Below the pieces are notes generated by a model. The model was not told the origin of the DNA, searched no databases, and worked only from the letters and a program-made list of their open reading frames with translations. DNA of 64,000 bases, taken from positions 1,116,001-1,180,000 of the forward strand of contig JARWMV010000240.1 in NCBI GenBank assembly GCA_030998015.1, in the 5' to 3' direction. Shown one piece after another: positions 35,462-47,166 of this stretch. Positions within the stretch are counted from its first letter, which is position 1, and each line of letters starts with the position of its first letter. Made by a program: the position numbers and the translations under genes. This DNA comes from Ceratorhiza oryzae-sativae (lineage: Eukaryota; Basidiomycota; Agaricomycetes; Cantharellales; Ceratobasidiaceae).

Positions 35462-36694
35462 ATGACAAGTTCAACTCGTAGCTTTAATTATGAGGTGATA
35501 TGGCATAGATCATAATTTGAAAGAGGCCAATTTATGCATATCCCACCAATCCAGGTCCTTCCGGGGTATTTCATCCAGTTTGACCCAGAAACAGACCCTA
35601 CCCAAATCGGCCCAACTCCTCCTGCGTTCGGCCTCAAGCGTCGAGAATCCGAATATTATTGGTCGGAATTCAAGAGCGACATTGCAAAACTCCAGTCAGC
35701 TGCCCCCCTTGGGGTAAAGTATGCTGTCTGTTGGTTTGGTAGACACGGCGAAGGATGGCGTAAGTGCTACCGAGAGATTCAGGTTGACTGAATGCTAATT
35801 CCAGCTATAATTAGATAACGTAGGAGAGGCGAAATATGGGAGAACGGACTGGGATAACCACTGGTTTCTCCTCAATACGGACGGGAATTATTTGGGGACG
35901 TGAGTGGTTTTGTCTTAGCATTTGCTTGATCTCGAGCCATTACGAAAAACCTTTAGCTGACGCGGAACTGACGGACCTGGGGAAATCCCAAGCTGCGGAG
36001 GCTGCAAAGATCTGGAATATTGAATTGGCTCGTGAGGACCCCGTTCCATTGGTGCGCTGAACCTTGAGCAAATTTCACCTGTACCTCTCAATGTCATTAT
36101 TCAGCCGAGCAAAATATTTTCTTCGCCTCTTACACGCGCAGCACAAACCTTGGAAATCACGTTTGACAACGTCCTGAAAGGGTGTTTCATTCGTCCCTAT
36201 ATAATCGAGGTATGATTTGTCACCTAGCCATCTTTTGATCTCAACATCAACACGCCCGAAGGATCTGCGGGAAATGATTGGGATGCACACATGTGATAAA
36301 CGTCGTTCCAAATCATTCCTTCAAGAAACGTTCCCTGATTTCGATATTGAACCTGGTTTCACTGAAGAGGTGAGTTGTGACTTACGGCGATCCCATAGTT
36401 AAAGAAGCATAGGACGATCTCTGGTCCTCGGCTTCTCGTGAGAGCGACGCTGAGATGGAGCCTCGGCTCAAGGCCACTCTTGACAAAATATTTGGAGAGC
36501 TGTTAGGAGTGAATGATACATGTAAGCATGCTCGAGTCAATCAGACACATTTCTTATTGGTGAATGAGCTAGACTTCTCAATTACGGCACACAGTGGCAC
36601 AATCGCTGCTACTCTGCGCGTGCTCGGGCATCGAGAATATCGCTTGCCTACTGGAGGATTGATACCAGTTGTAATTCGGGCGGTACCTAAATGA
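35462..36694 (+). CDS. Histidine phosphatase superfamily protein, paralogue D
   Basis: Plus-strand copy on the far side of GYP1. Exon 1 is 35462-35494 (MTSSTRSFNYE), exon 2 begins 35555 (VLPGYFIQFDPETDPTQIG). Catalytic elements: YAVCWFGRHGEGWHNV, DAELTDLGKSQAAEAAKIW, KIFSSPLTRAAQTLEITFD, REMIGMHTCDKRRSKSFL and SITAHSGTIAATLRVLGHRE; ends GGLIPVVIRAVPK at 36692. All exon joins keep phase; in one (around 35899 to 35937) the acceptor after TCTCGAG must be used, giving HYEKPLADAEL. No signal peptide. Shares intron positions with the three minus-strand copies, and its start matches the cytosolic-type start of A and C. Confidence 0.88.
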
Positions 36695-37331
36695 TACAGG
36701 ACGGCTGTAGGTTTGGAGGATAGGTATTGTTGAAGTGAGAATATGAATGAATCAAGAGTAATTCCACTCAGATAATTTGTTTGATATTTTGCTGGTGCAA
36801 CCTTTGGTTCGCGCCTCCACAGCGTTGAATCATAAATGCGCGCATTCATTCAGAGGGTTCGAAGGTCAGTGCATCGATCCAAGTGAGGGTCTGATCCGCA
36901 AGTAGTGCCATGATATCACTCTGGGGATCTACATTGAAGGAGAGTTACACGCGAGACTTCTGCTGATTGACGGCGAAATTTCTGGCCCAGAGGGTCGATT
37001 GTTGCCTTGATCGTGGATCAGTTTCAACCTCCGGCCCCTTAGATCGGTTCCTCTTGATCGAGAGGGACACGTCAAAGCGAAGAGTACGTGACCTAAGTTT
37101 CCAGCATAAGGAATGCGAAGCTATGGTGTTTATGATCCGTAGCGGGTGAGCACCCTGCAGTTGGGGCTGCAGGAAACCCTTGTGCGCGTGGATAGAACGC
37201 AAAGTGGCGATCTGCATAAGTAGCTGATTTTGGCGATCCAATCCAAAAAGTATTTCAGCGATGTGGTGTAATTCTCATTGACTCAAGAGAGGTTAGCAAC
37301 ATTGCGATGGGTTGAATCTTGAGAAACAAAA
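36695..37331. other. Intergenic region before tRNA-Met
   Basis: No gene seen. Contains only short random open frames. Confidence 0.45.
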
Positions 37332-37403
37332 TAGCTTCTGCCGGTCTCGATCCGGCGACCTCGGGGTTATGAGCCCCGCGCGCTTCCACTGCGCTAAGAA
37401 GCT
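37332..37403 (-). tRNA. tRNA-Met (anticodon CAT), elongator type
   Basis: Minus-strand cloverleaf without intron. The acceptor stem AGCTTCT pairs with AGAAGCT, then A73. The D arm is GCGCAGTGGAAGCGC, the anticodon stem CGGGG/CCCCG holds loop CTCATAA, and the T arm is GCCGGATCGAGACCGGC. The A1-U72 end is used by the eukaryotic initiator as well, but the T loop and D arm here look like the elongator (the initiator has AUCGA-type features with a GGG anticodon stem); moderate certainty on this subtype. Confidence 0.92.
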
Positions 37404-37548
37404 ATATACGAACTCAGGCGCAATGTCAATTTCCTAAATAGAAACTGTATGATTTACTTTCCTTTTTCTCCAGCTCACTTTAACGGCTAAGACGAATTTG
37501 TACTCAACAGATATACCCCGGAAAGCATTGATCATTAAATATAACCCA

Positions 37549-40500
37549 TCAAACGACAACTGGTGGCGGCGGTCCCTCATCTACCATGCGTCCATTCAAG
37601 ATACCCTTTCCAAATGCAGCAGCAACAGCCTCAAAGCCATTCTGTTGGACATTGCTCGTAAAGACTCCATGTGCGTCTGCAAGACGCTCATTTGTTCTTC
37701 GAATCTCGCGAATGACACTGTGTTGACGAGCGCAAATCGGGCATTCGATGTCCTGATCGGGGAGACACCTATGAAAGGATCAGTACAATTCCAGAATACC
37801 CTCAGTAATACGAAATCCATACTTCTGGTGATAGCTATGCTTGCACATGAAGTGTATGGTTGGCAAGTCAAGTGGATGTCCGCAGGTCGAGCATCTCGTG
37901 ACATGGAATACTCGGGGGTGTTCTGGATCCGATAGTTCTGCAATCTCTTGGACCTTGTCTTTAGTTTCTTTCCGATATGATTCAATCAAGCGGCGATCCT
38001 GTATGTCAAGCCTTCGTTAGCAGTCTACATTTGATCATACAAAATCAGACGTACCGATTCAACCTCTGCTCGACTCTCCCCAATCCTCGCGACCAGCCAT
38101 TCCTTCACAAGTCCAACGCTCGCAACACCATTCCTAGAAAGGATCTGGACAACTCCCAGAGGAGGCATGATGTTCCTTTGATGGATGATGCTGAGAATCG
38201 TGGTCACATCTCCCGAGTGTCGATGCAACAATGTGGGAGTAGAGGTCAAGAACCGAAGAACAACCTCGTACAGGTGAGGGTGAGCTGGCCCGTACTGTTC
38301 AAGCTGGACTAGAACGCGTTGAGACGCCTTCTTGCTCTCGACCTCAGGGTCCAGTCCAGATCCAGGAAGCGCAAACAGGTCCGGATCCTGAGCCCGCTCC
38401 ATCCAGAACCGTAGTACATCCTCGTACATCCCCATTTGCTCCCACAATAACACCAGGCCATCCGTGAATCGATAAGTCGAGCATAGTATCAGCGCGTGCA
38501 TCATGTCGAACGGCAGCTTCGGGTCTAGTTCTCCTGCGATAGTATCTCCACCGCTTCGAAGCACTCCGATCGCCTTGGTTTTGTCGTTGGCAGAAGTGAG
38601 ATACAGTTCAAGCAGTGTATTCCACACAGCGACTTGTTCGGGAAGTTCCGATTCGAGCTTGTGCAAGCTGTTTGGAGGTTGATTCGTGACCAGACCTGTG
38701 GAACTGACTTTCTGTCCCCATCGTCGTTCCGCAACGCTCTCGAGGAAAAGAACGAACTGTTTCGGGTGAGCGACGAAGTGTGCAAAGAAGGGTCGCGGAG
38801 AGGGAGGCGAAGGCGGGGGAGGTGGGCTGGGCGCTCGAGCTGGCGAAGGAGCTACGGACGTCACGGCCGAGCCTGTTGAGGAGTATGGCTGGGACATCGA
38901 ATTTGGTGACATGAGTTCCTCTCTTTTCTTGATATCCTTCGGCTTTTCTTTATCCCTTTCTGTTCGGGTCGTGGATACGGATGAAAGTGGCGGTTCCAAT
39001 AGGGTGCGTGCGGGGGTGGGCGGGTTGAGTGCTCCTTCGATGTCCACCTTAAGAGTCAGTTTGGGTGCCTGAAGCGACCCACTACAAAGTTCGACTAGCA
39101 GCTTGGTCGTCTGATCTGGCAGATGTTCGAGGAGTGCTCGACCGTATCGGCCATATTTCCTCAGTCTACAAAAGCAGTAAGATGTTGCTCAAAAGAATTT
39201 GTTGAGGGAACGAACTGCTTCAGCGCCCATTCCTCGAAGGTACTCTAATGCTTCAGCATAGTTCTGTGCATCCTCGACCTGGATTCGCAAATATTCCTCA
39301 TGCCGAGCATATTTCTTGGCCAGATATGCGGCGTGCTCAAAGTAGCCGGCTTGTCGACAAACCCGAATGGCAGTATCAAGGTCAAAAGGGAGCACAGGCG
39401 CGGATGGAGCCGATTCGGCACCCTGCAAGGAAAAAGGATGTAAAGTACAGAGCGTTGTTAGACATGATAACGACACACCTCTTCCGACGACGAAGGTCTT
39501 TGCACTTCTGTCTTGATGAATTGATCCAGCCGCTCCACGTCTTTGAGCTTCGTGTATGTGTTGAGCAACAGAGTGGTATGGTCCGCATTTGCTAGCCCCC
39601 GCGAGTGCAAGACCTGGAGGTATGTCACAAGATTCAAAATTCTCTGTGCATCCAAAAACTATCCCCCAACATCAATATAGACCCGGAAGGCAAGCGGGTG
39701 TATTTGGGCCTACCTTTCGAATCACATAGCTCGGCCTCACGAACCCAACTGTTTGAACATACTGGGCCATTGCGCCATCTCCGTCCCCCTTTCCATACAA
39801 GAAATCACCATACACCCTGTGGATTTCTGCCACCCCGGCTTGATCCACGCCTCGAGCTTTCGCCAGTCCTAACGCCATGACGAATCGACCCTGCCTCTCC
39901 ATAGTCTGGATCATCGTTTGGATCGACACCTCGGACAGTCGAATAAGCTTTCCATGTGTAGTAAGAACGTGAGGAGCATGGACAGTCGAGTTTGGTACAG
40001 GTGCACTAAAAACGGCCTTGATCCCGCCAGAAAAGGCCCCATGCCATGCGACGAACGTCAATTCCGGATCGAGGACAGCCACGCGAGAAATATCTGGCCC
40101 TGATTCGGGGTCTTCGGTAGCGTGATCATCCCGGTTTGAAGGAGCAGCGGATGTTTTATGGGTAGATGCACCAAAGAGTCGAGCGGCGAAATTTCGGACG
40201 GTTGGGAAAGATGAATCGGCCGTGGCAGTGATTGGCGGCGAAACGGTAATAACGTACGGACCATAGGTGTACGCAGCGGTTTTCTCACCTACATTCAACG
40301 TTGGAAACGGGAAAGGTCAGAAGTAGAAAAAAATATACCTTCGTACGCGTAACTTCGCCCTCGGACTTGCGACCCACACATGTACAGCGCCTCTTTCCTC
40401 GCGACGACCATCTGGCCCGTGCTAGTGTGCATCGTTGCGCATCCCAGATCCGTCCCAATCTCGTCCACCACCGTCGGCGCTTGAGACTTAGCTTTGGGTC

Positions 40501-41306
40501 CAACTGGAAGGCTATAGACGTGCGTAGTGCTGACTATGAAGAGGAACATCTCGCCCGCCTCGTTCGGGTCGCTAAACCCTAGGCCAGTTACGGGTTCGCC
40601 ATTGCCTTCCATGACTGTCCTGGGCTTCGGAAGGCCACTGCCAGAGGATATACCCTGGTCAAAGTGGCGATACAAAAGAACTGTTCCGTCACCCAGGGCA
40701 ATAGCAAGATGAGATAGTGAAGAAGTCAGGGCGATACACATGACTGGGTGGGGTTGGCTGGTTTTGATGGGCGCAGAACGTAGCAAAACGGGTTGTGAAG
40801 GATTTGCGGCCTTTTTATCTGTGTGCTCAAGGTCCCACACTTTGAGTTGGAGCAATCTCGAGGATGAATCGTCCTATATAATTGGTGTGAGTAGGTGACA
40901 GTTGAAAGAATAGCCTCACACACCCCAACCGTGACAAGTATACCCTTGCGTTCGACAGCATGAGTAGCCCGGCCATTAGGATAACCAACCCACGTCTTGG
41001 TTGGCTCAAACGTTCGATCCAACAAGGAGATGGAACCATGTGTGTCGGCTAGAATCACGCCCAAACTCGTGGATTCCACGACGGAAATCTCTTGAACATT
41101 CTGAGGTTGCAATTAGTTAAGCCGCGGTGGATCATGTCCCAAACTTACGCTGAATATACTAGGGGGATTGGCCAAGTCGGTTGCATCCTTAACTTGCGTG
41201 CTGCTGAAAAAGTCGAATGTCCTATGCTAATAAGAGGTTAGAGGCGGTGCGATAAATGACAAGTTGCACGTACCGCCGGCGCGGGTGCATTTGTGCTGCT
41301 CGCCAT
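37549..41306 (-). CDS. VPS11: VPS11, subunit of HOPS/CORVET tethering complexes
   Basis: Core subunit needed for endosome and vacuole docking and fusion; yeast name Pep5. The N-terminal beta-propeller is encoded by exons starting MASSTNAPAPA (ATG 41306), then TFDFFSSTQVKDA, TWVGYPNGRATHAVERKGIL and VLLRSAPIKTSQPHPVMCIA. The alpha-solenoid follows: YLQVLHSRGLANADHTTLLL, NTYTKLKDVERLDQFI, FEHAAYLAKKYARHEEYL. An insertion rich in Pro/Ser (PSPPPPPSPPSP) sits before FFAHFVAHPKQFVLFLE. The C-terminal RING-H2 finger is RCSTCGHPLDLPTIHFMCKH, then SYHQKCLPDQDIECPICAR, joined across an intron near 37770. It ends in a Pro-rich PPPPVVV tail at TGA 37549-37551. The long N-terminal-to-RING layout and length (about 1,000 residues) are normal for the family. 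Confidence 0.93.
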
Positions 41307-42084
41307 GGATCAGGCTCGTGGTCGTCACACACTCAATTGAAGCCACCGAATGGCCTGCCTGCAGTGGTGGGGAGATTATGGGAGGCGATGGATCACGTAA
41401 TGGATCACGTCACGTGTTTGCAACCCCGTCCCTCAGTGAAAGCTTGATTATCCAAATGAGCTGGAGTAGGCTTGCGTGGCTACTCGGGGTCTCATTAGGG
41501 CTCGTTCGCCGGGGTAGCCGTGGGTAGCCTTGGAGCAGGGCTGGTTAGAATCCGAGCGGCCATCTGAGCCTACTGTAACTTACTTAGATCATTGGGGTTT
41601 TGTCCTGTTCACCCAAAACAACTGGAGCGCAATTCTTGTTGCGAGGGTATTTTCTCTGGTTATTCAGTGAGCCTGAAATTTTGCATATTTGCTTGTGCTA
41701 TCCGTAAATTGGTTCAATTCGCTTTGATTCTATCCCAAAGGGGCTTTGCCCCGCGCGAAATCCCGCACCTGGAGATGCAACATATATAGACCATTCACTC
41801 CCGGCAACATATACAGTTAAGATTTGAAATCTTCACGCAGATCCCCTATCTATTCCTATTCCGTGCTCACCAGGTTAATGAGCATAAGGTGAATTGTAGC
41901 TATACGCTCGACAAATATCCGAGAGTCTAAGTAATCTGGTGAGTGCTTCCAGTACCGCTTACGATTTATCGTGTTTTACTCTGACGATAACTGTTGGGGT
42001 TCAGTGTACGAGCATGTAATGCAGTCGTGTGACTCTGCTTATGTATGGGCAGCTGGAGTTATAGTTATACACCCTCAGTTTTTG
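41307..42084. other. Gene-poor region upstream of VPS11
   Basis: Promoter side of VPS11. Beyond that only short frames; the sequence has a patchwork look (TTTGCCCCGCGCGAAATCCC at 41743) but no recognisable transposon protein. Confidence 0.4.
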
Positions 42085-42901
42085 TTAGCATTCGTGTCTG
42101 GAGCGTAGTACAACATTATCTACAGCTCCGCCAAAATTTGACCTGCCAAAAAGAACCAGTGCTACCCAGATCATGAGTGTTTGGAAGCGCTCACTGGCTT
42201 CTTCAACTTTGGGGTTTTTGCGGAGTGCTACGCGAGGACCTGCAACCCACACGAACTCAAGTCCCACTTCACCGGACCGCCTCCGCATACTGAGGAGCCG
42301 GAGTCACAGAACTCGCCAAGAGGACTTCTCAAACTTCGTTTCCATTTCGTATGTTCCCAGAAGCGAATCAACCACGTGAACGGCACCTATCGAAAACACG
42401 ATCTGAACCCAATTGGATCATGTCAAATCGAGTTTTGAGCATCCGAAATCCTCGTAGACAACTCTTGATTCGGCGGTTGGATGAATTAGGTAGATCTTGA
42501 ATAACCGAATTAATATATGAATTTTCTCGTGTAAGTTTCCATGTATTCCAACCATATTGTATATTTAGCGGTTGTTCTTGGATGTCATGTCGACAAGATG
42601 GGAACTCATCTAGGTAAAAAAAAAAAATCAGAGCATTAAGTGTTTTCATACTTCTGATATAGAATACAAATCTAAGTTAGAAAAAATCGTACTTATCCGT
42701 CTTTCCGTCAGATGTTGGAACGCCCGGCCTTCGCCCTTCAACCAAAACGTACAGTAACTGAAGTGTAGCTGGCGGTGCGCTACCGACCAGCACCATAACT
42801 GGCTGGTGATCGCAATCGATGCAAGGTTGGGTAGCAAGGAAGGTTCTTCCGATATGTCCATTAGGTATTTTGAGCCAAACATAAGCTAAGAATGCGCCCA
42901 A
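42085..42901 (-). CDS. Possible multi-exon gene of unknown function
   Basis: Two protein-like stretches on the minus strand could be exons of one gene. The first (about 42901-42690) reads FLAYVWLKIPNGHIGRTFLA then PVMVLVGSAPPATLQLLYVL; the overlapping alternative frame is also open, so the choice is uncertain. The second (42288-42085) reads FVWVAGPRVALRKNPKVEEA and FQTLMIWVALVLFGRSNFGG, with a hydrophobic segment. Candidate GT and AG sites lie between them (for example an acceptor ending GATAG near 42389). I do not recognise the family. It may be a decayed gene. Confidence 0.25.
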
Positions 42902-43075
42902 GAATCGTCAGTCGATGGCGAATATTGAATACCTGGGGGTTGCAACTATGATTTTGATTTCAGTCTCTGGCAATCCTCACGAGGACTTAATTTTCGCCGG
43001 AGCCTACACTCACGTATCTGGCTTACGACAGTCGCCAACTTTGATTGTGCGTTCACATGGGTCAAGTTTCGCGTT

Positions 43076-43275
43076 TACTCAGCAAAAACCTGTGGGGGTA
43101 ATGGTGTGTAATTAGGCATAAGGAGGGGTAATGAAAACAGGGGTGTAGTAATGGTGTCATTATGCCAAATTACACTGGTGTAATGGGATAATGACAGATA
43201 ATTATGTGTCATTTCATGGAATTACACCATTACTACACCCCCCTGTTTCATTACACCTCAAGTTTTTCCTGAGTA
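43076..43275. mobile_element. TA-flanked foldback MITE (mariner/Stowaway-like)
   Basis: About 198 bp bounded by TA on both sides (43076-43077 and 43274-43275). The terminal inverted repeats begin CTCAGCAAAAACCTGTGGGG on the left and, as reverse complement, CTCAGGAAAAACTTGAGGTG on the right. The inner part is also self-complementary, rich in GTAATG and TGTAATTC-type motifs. No transposase is encoded. The TA duplication is typical of the Tc1/mariner superfamily. Confidence 0.78.
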
Positions 43276-44872
43276 TCAGCCCAGATGTGATCGTGAGTTA
43301 TCGAGTGCTGGATATGCGGGGCGAAGGCATCAATTTGTAGACAACGTGTTATCCTAAGCTCAGTTGCAGCTCTGCGGCCTATGTTTCCTAGGATACTGGT
43401 TAGAACTTTTACTCTTCAAGGGATCATCGATATGGCTTGAATACCTCATGGTCGACCGCAAAACGTGTTAACTTAATCAGAACAGCCCTTGGTCAAGTAG
43501 TTTCCAAAATGTTACCACTTCGGTTATACCTTAGCCTATACCGTAATTAGACATAAGTCGCTTTGCTCCCCATATCACAGTATTTCAAGCAAGGCATTAT
43601 CTTTGATCGGCCGGCGGCTTCCGCTGAGTAGAATATTCGAGGCTTTACTTCGAGAGGAGCATAACGGAAGCCTCCTGGGAGCCGGCTCCCTGGGAACAGT
43701 GGTTGTGGATAGAGCAACTCAATCCTAATGCAAGGGACACTGGGAGAATGGGGACTTTCTACGCGTGGAATTTCTGCGGAGCTACGTTATTTGGACTTAG
43801 CTCGTACAGGCTGCATAACACGTGGACTCGCCCTCAGCCCCAATCTATTATGCTAAGAATGAATTCACGTGGATATATATGGAAGAAGATATATTGGGGT
43901 AAGGCTTCTGAAGATCGAGGTGTTGTCTGTACACCAAGCCCTAGACATATGGAATCCCGTCGTACGCTCGAGAATCACCTTGCATGTCGACCCATTGAGA
44001 CAGTTTCGCCGCTATTATCACAATCGCTCGACCAATCACCGCCTCGATGTTCGAAGAACCGGGGAGCCAAGATGCTGAATCCTGATTGTGATGGCTGTGA
44101 TATCATTGCGACGACCAGTCGTAAAAGATGAAGCAGCCAGACCTGTCCTGTTAAGCTATCTTTACAACAATTCTCCGAACTCTTTAGACCTCCAAGCGCA
44201 TTGAATAGTGAGCACTCTAATTCTCTGGCTCAAGAGCCCTGGAACAAGTTCATACGCTAAATCTAAGCCGAATTTTATCAAAGTACCGCACTATTTTTCG
44301 GCCTGCCGTCCAGTCGTGCATTTGAACCCAAATTTCACGTCAGCAAACAACGCCTGATAACCCCGTTTCCTGTTCAATCCCTGGGTCTATTAACTCTGTA
44401 CCTTTTGGGGGTTTCGATACGGCAGTGATTCCAGTTGCCCCTAAGGGTACGCATAGCCATCTCCGGCTTCGCCCACATTCGTTCAAAGGGAAAGATTAAG
44501 CCACGAATACGCTTGATCGCAGGCTATAGCCGGTAACGTTATTTGCTTGAACCGGCTGGGCGCTTGAATCGGGATCTGATGAGCTCCAGATGTATGTACG
44601 AAAAGGTTGAAACATCAGCCTATGTGCAAACTAAGAGCTAGCGCTCATATTCTAGGTTGAGCGTGAGCGGAACAGCTTTGTGACGCGGTAGAAATTTGAC
44701 CGCACCCCATGCGACTATATGTGAAGGGAGGTCGAGTTGTATGCTCGAGTTACGTTCGATAGATGACACGAGTGCCTATATATGCTGGCCCTAAGTTCTC
44801 GTACTTCACCAGCCGCTTTCTCCTCTCCACTGTCCGCTCTCTAATCTTCGAACGTATCCTAAGTCTCCCAAT
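43276..44872. other. Gene-poor intergenic region
   Basis: Holds a plus-strand 142-codon frame at 43703-44131 and an overlapping 69-codon frame at 43869-44078. Neither has recognisable motifs. Probably non-coding or remnant. No repeat pairs noticed beyond the MITE. Confidence 0.4.
44777..44783 (+). promoter_or_regulatory. TATA box of the Cys/Pro-rich gene
   Basis: TATATAT about 95 nt upstream of the ATG at 44873, followed by a pyrimidine-rich stretch (CTCCTCTCCACTGTCC near 44820), as in strongly expressed fungal promoters. Confidence 0.45.
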
Positions 44873-45386
44873 ATGTGCGCTGGAGTAAGTTCCCTTATGC
44901 CACCACTTCTGGCATTTAAGCCATCTAACTATACATCGCTTTCTTTCTCTAGCAGACCTCTTGCAACGGGAGCTGCGGCACGAACACTGTGCGTAGATTG
45001 CACAGTATCTCTCCCACATTATCGACTTATTGTTTTATTTATTTATTCACGTAGTGGAGTAGCATGTTTGGTTCGTTGAACCTGTCGCAGGGTTGGCAGA
45101 CCAAGGTCCCAATGTGCAGCCCTTGCCCTCCCCCAATCTGTGTTCCAGCACCATGTCCACCATGCCCACCCCCTTGCCCGCCCGTTTGCCAGCCTATCTG
45201 CCCGCCGGCCTGCCCGCCAGTGTGCACGCCGTGCCCGCAGCCGGTCATGAACGTCTGGTATGAGCAGACACTCCGTTTTCAGCCCGGCTGGCAATTCCCT
45301 GGTAACTCGGTAAGCATTCAGCCGCATATTTCACAGATGATCCTGATCAAATTTAGTTTGGATTTGGATTCGGTAACGGATGGTGA
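44873..45386 (+). CDS. Small cysteine/proline-rich protein, 110 residues, unknown function
   Basis: Four exons: 44873-44884 (12 nt), 44953-44988 (36 nt), 45055-45309 and 45357-45386, all joined in phase 0 with good GT and AG signals. The product starts MCAGQTSCNGSCGTNT. The middle is an array of Cys and Pro (MCSPCPPPICVPAPCPPCPP, then PVCQPICPPACPPVCTPC), and the end is aromatic/Gly-rich (NVWYEQTLRFQPGWQFPGNS, then FGFGFGNGW). It has 14 Cys, 11 of them in 45 residues, spaced by CPPx and CxPC. No signal peptide and no membrane segment are seen. The regular Cys spacing suggests metal binding or disulphide/cross-linked structure (inference). It is not a metallothionein by pattern, as Cys-Pro rather than Cys-Cys or Cys-Ser dominates. 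I do not recognise the family; the exact phase of every short exon is strong evidence for a real gene. Confidence 0.7.
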
Positions 45387-46598
45387 GCATCGGCCATGCG
45401 TATGCTTGTATGCATTTGACACTTGGTACAGTTCTCGCCCGGGTTGCTAAATTCAAGCACAACAAAGATGTGACATTGTTACCCGACAAGATAACCACAA
45501 ATTTAGCTTCTGTTTCTGTTGATCCCCTGTGGGTTTATACATGTTTTTGATCCATGTCACCACTCGAATTATATGATTTGAATTGGCTACTTCGTAAGTC
45601 TGGCCCGATTGAAAAGACATGCTAAGGATACAAAACGATATTTTGACCAGCACTACACAATGGGATGTTATCAAAAATGTGAATGCTAGTGAATATATAA
45701 GCTTGCTTCATTGGGGAACAAAATTGCCAGGCAGTAGCGATACCTAATCCCAACACATGAGCAAAAAGTTGTATTCGTGACAAATCAGTTAGTTTTGTCG
45801 ATGATTTATTCGAATAGTTTTGTGCAAGCCCTGCAACAATGATATGTAATCATTGTCTATTATGGCGGGCAGTCGATTCGGTAGAGCTGCAGTCCAAGTA
45901 CTGAGGGGGAAACGCCGGTCGCGCAACAATGCGACTCCCTGTGTCTGTCCACGATCATATCGTAGTAGCTCCCGTGGTTGCGTGTGGAGTTTCCTTCCCA
46001 CCCGCCATTTTTTAGTTGTTATTTTGTGCGATCCAGCTGTAGGTTGGGGCCCACCCGATCTGCGAGTCGCACTCGCGGCTCAGTCTCCCTGATTGTGCCC
46101 GAGGCGGATACCGACCAATAGGTTGCATGCGGCACAAGCGCCAGGCGCTGTGCTCAGTATACGGACATATTGAATATATCGGGATACTCTGGCAATCTCG
46201 CCACTCGTATGCTTACTATAACGTTCTACGACGTGCGAGAACGACTCTTATGGTATGTATAGACAGCGCATTCCCGCTCCGTAGGTAGTCACATGCACAG
46301 TTAATATATCATCATTTACTCGTCTTAAGGACACTGCGCTACGCGCATATGCTGCATGATGTGCGGCATTGATTTCCACAAGTCGCACAAGCGTCGTTCA
46401 GGGATGTAGGGAGGAAAATGGTCCAGTTCGGATGACGGTTTCTTCTGCCTGATCTTCGGTTGGTGTGAAAGCTTTGGTGTTGATGAGAGCTTATGTCATT
46501 GTCACAGTTAGCTAATTATGCTAGTTAGGTTCTTGAAGAATACGGTGTGATGGGGGTGGCACTATGCCACAGATGGGAAGAGCAAAAGTTCAATACAA
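45387..46598. other. Intergenic region
   Basis: No gene or repeat recognised. Convergent 3' ends of the Cys/Pro-rich gene and the orphan minus-strand gene lie at its borders. Confidence 0.45.
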
Positions 46599-47166
46599 TT
46601 AACAAAATGCCCACTCTGGAGCTTTCTTGGACACACTCCACGCTACCCATCCGTTACAAATGGTCTCTTTCCATTCTAATCTATCTCCATCTCGCTCCCG
46701 TCCCAAACTATCCACTGCTTTTTGGCGGGTTTCCCACTCTGTGCACATCCTCCTTATTTGACTCGAGACGTCGCTGGCCGCAAACCCGATCATAGTATTT
46801 TCTGTCGATAGCAAGTCAAGAGCCTGAGATACTTCAAGAGCCTGCTGGTTGGGCAGGCTTGCGAGGATCAGCATGCCGATACGTCCTTTATACTCCTGGG
46901 TCTCAGAGAATGAAATCCTACGTGTCCCCGCAGGAGCCCTGCAGAGCGGAGAGCGTGCATGAGGCAACGCGCATATATACCTTGAAAGGTTTTGGAACAA
47001 ACTCAGCATCCAGGACAACCAAGTAACTTGGTTCACATCCGACTCCCAAAACGGTTATCGCATCGGCCTTTGAATTGACAAAGACGACAGGGGGATATGG
47101 TTTAAAAAACTCGTTTGAGAGTTTTTGAAAGGCAGGATGTGAGGTTATCGCTGGTGCAGTTGACAT
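46599..47166 (-). CDS. Unknown protein of about 170 residues
   Basis: Two exons: ATG 47166 (MSTAPAITSHPAFQKLSNEF) to a donor near 46980, then from an acceptor near 46940 to TAA 46599-46601. The junction PKPFK|APAGTRRISFS is in phase. Recognisable elements: FKPYPPVVFVNSKADAITVL, SYLVVLDAEFVPKPF, RIGMLILASLPNQQALEVSQ, and a charged C-terminus with LEWKETICNGW. The frame is open from 47292, but the upstream part looks random. No signal peptide or membrane helix. It lies 318 nt downstream of the GMC gene on the same strand. I do not recognise a family. Confidence 0.55.

Noticed and set aside
43703..44131. 142-codon plus-strand open frame
   Set aside because: No family resemblance and an overlapping open frame of equal quality; not supported as a gene.
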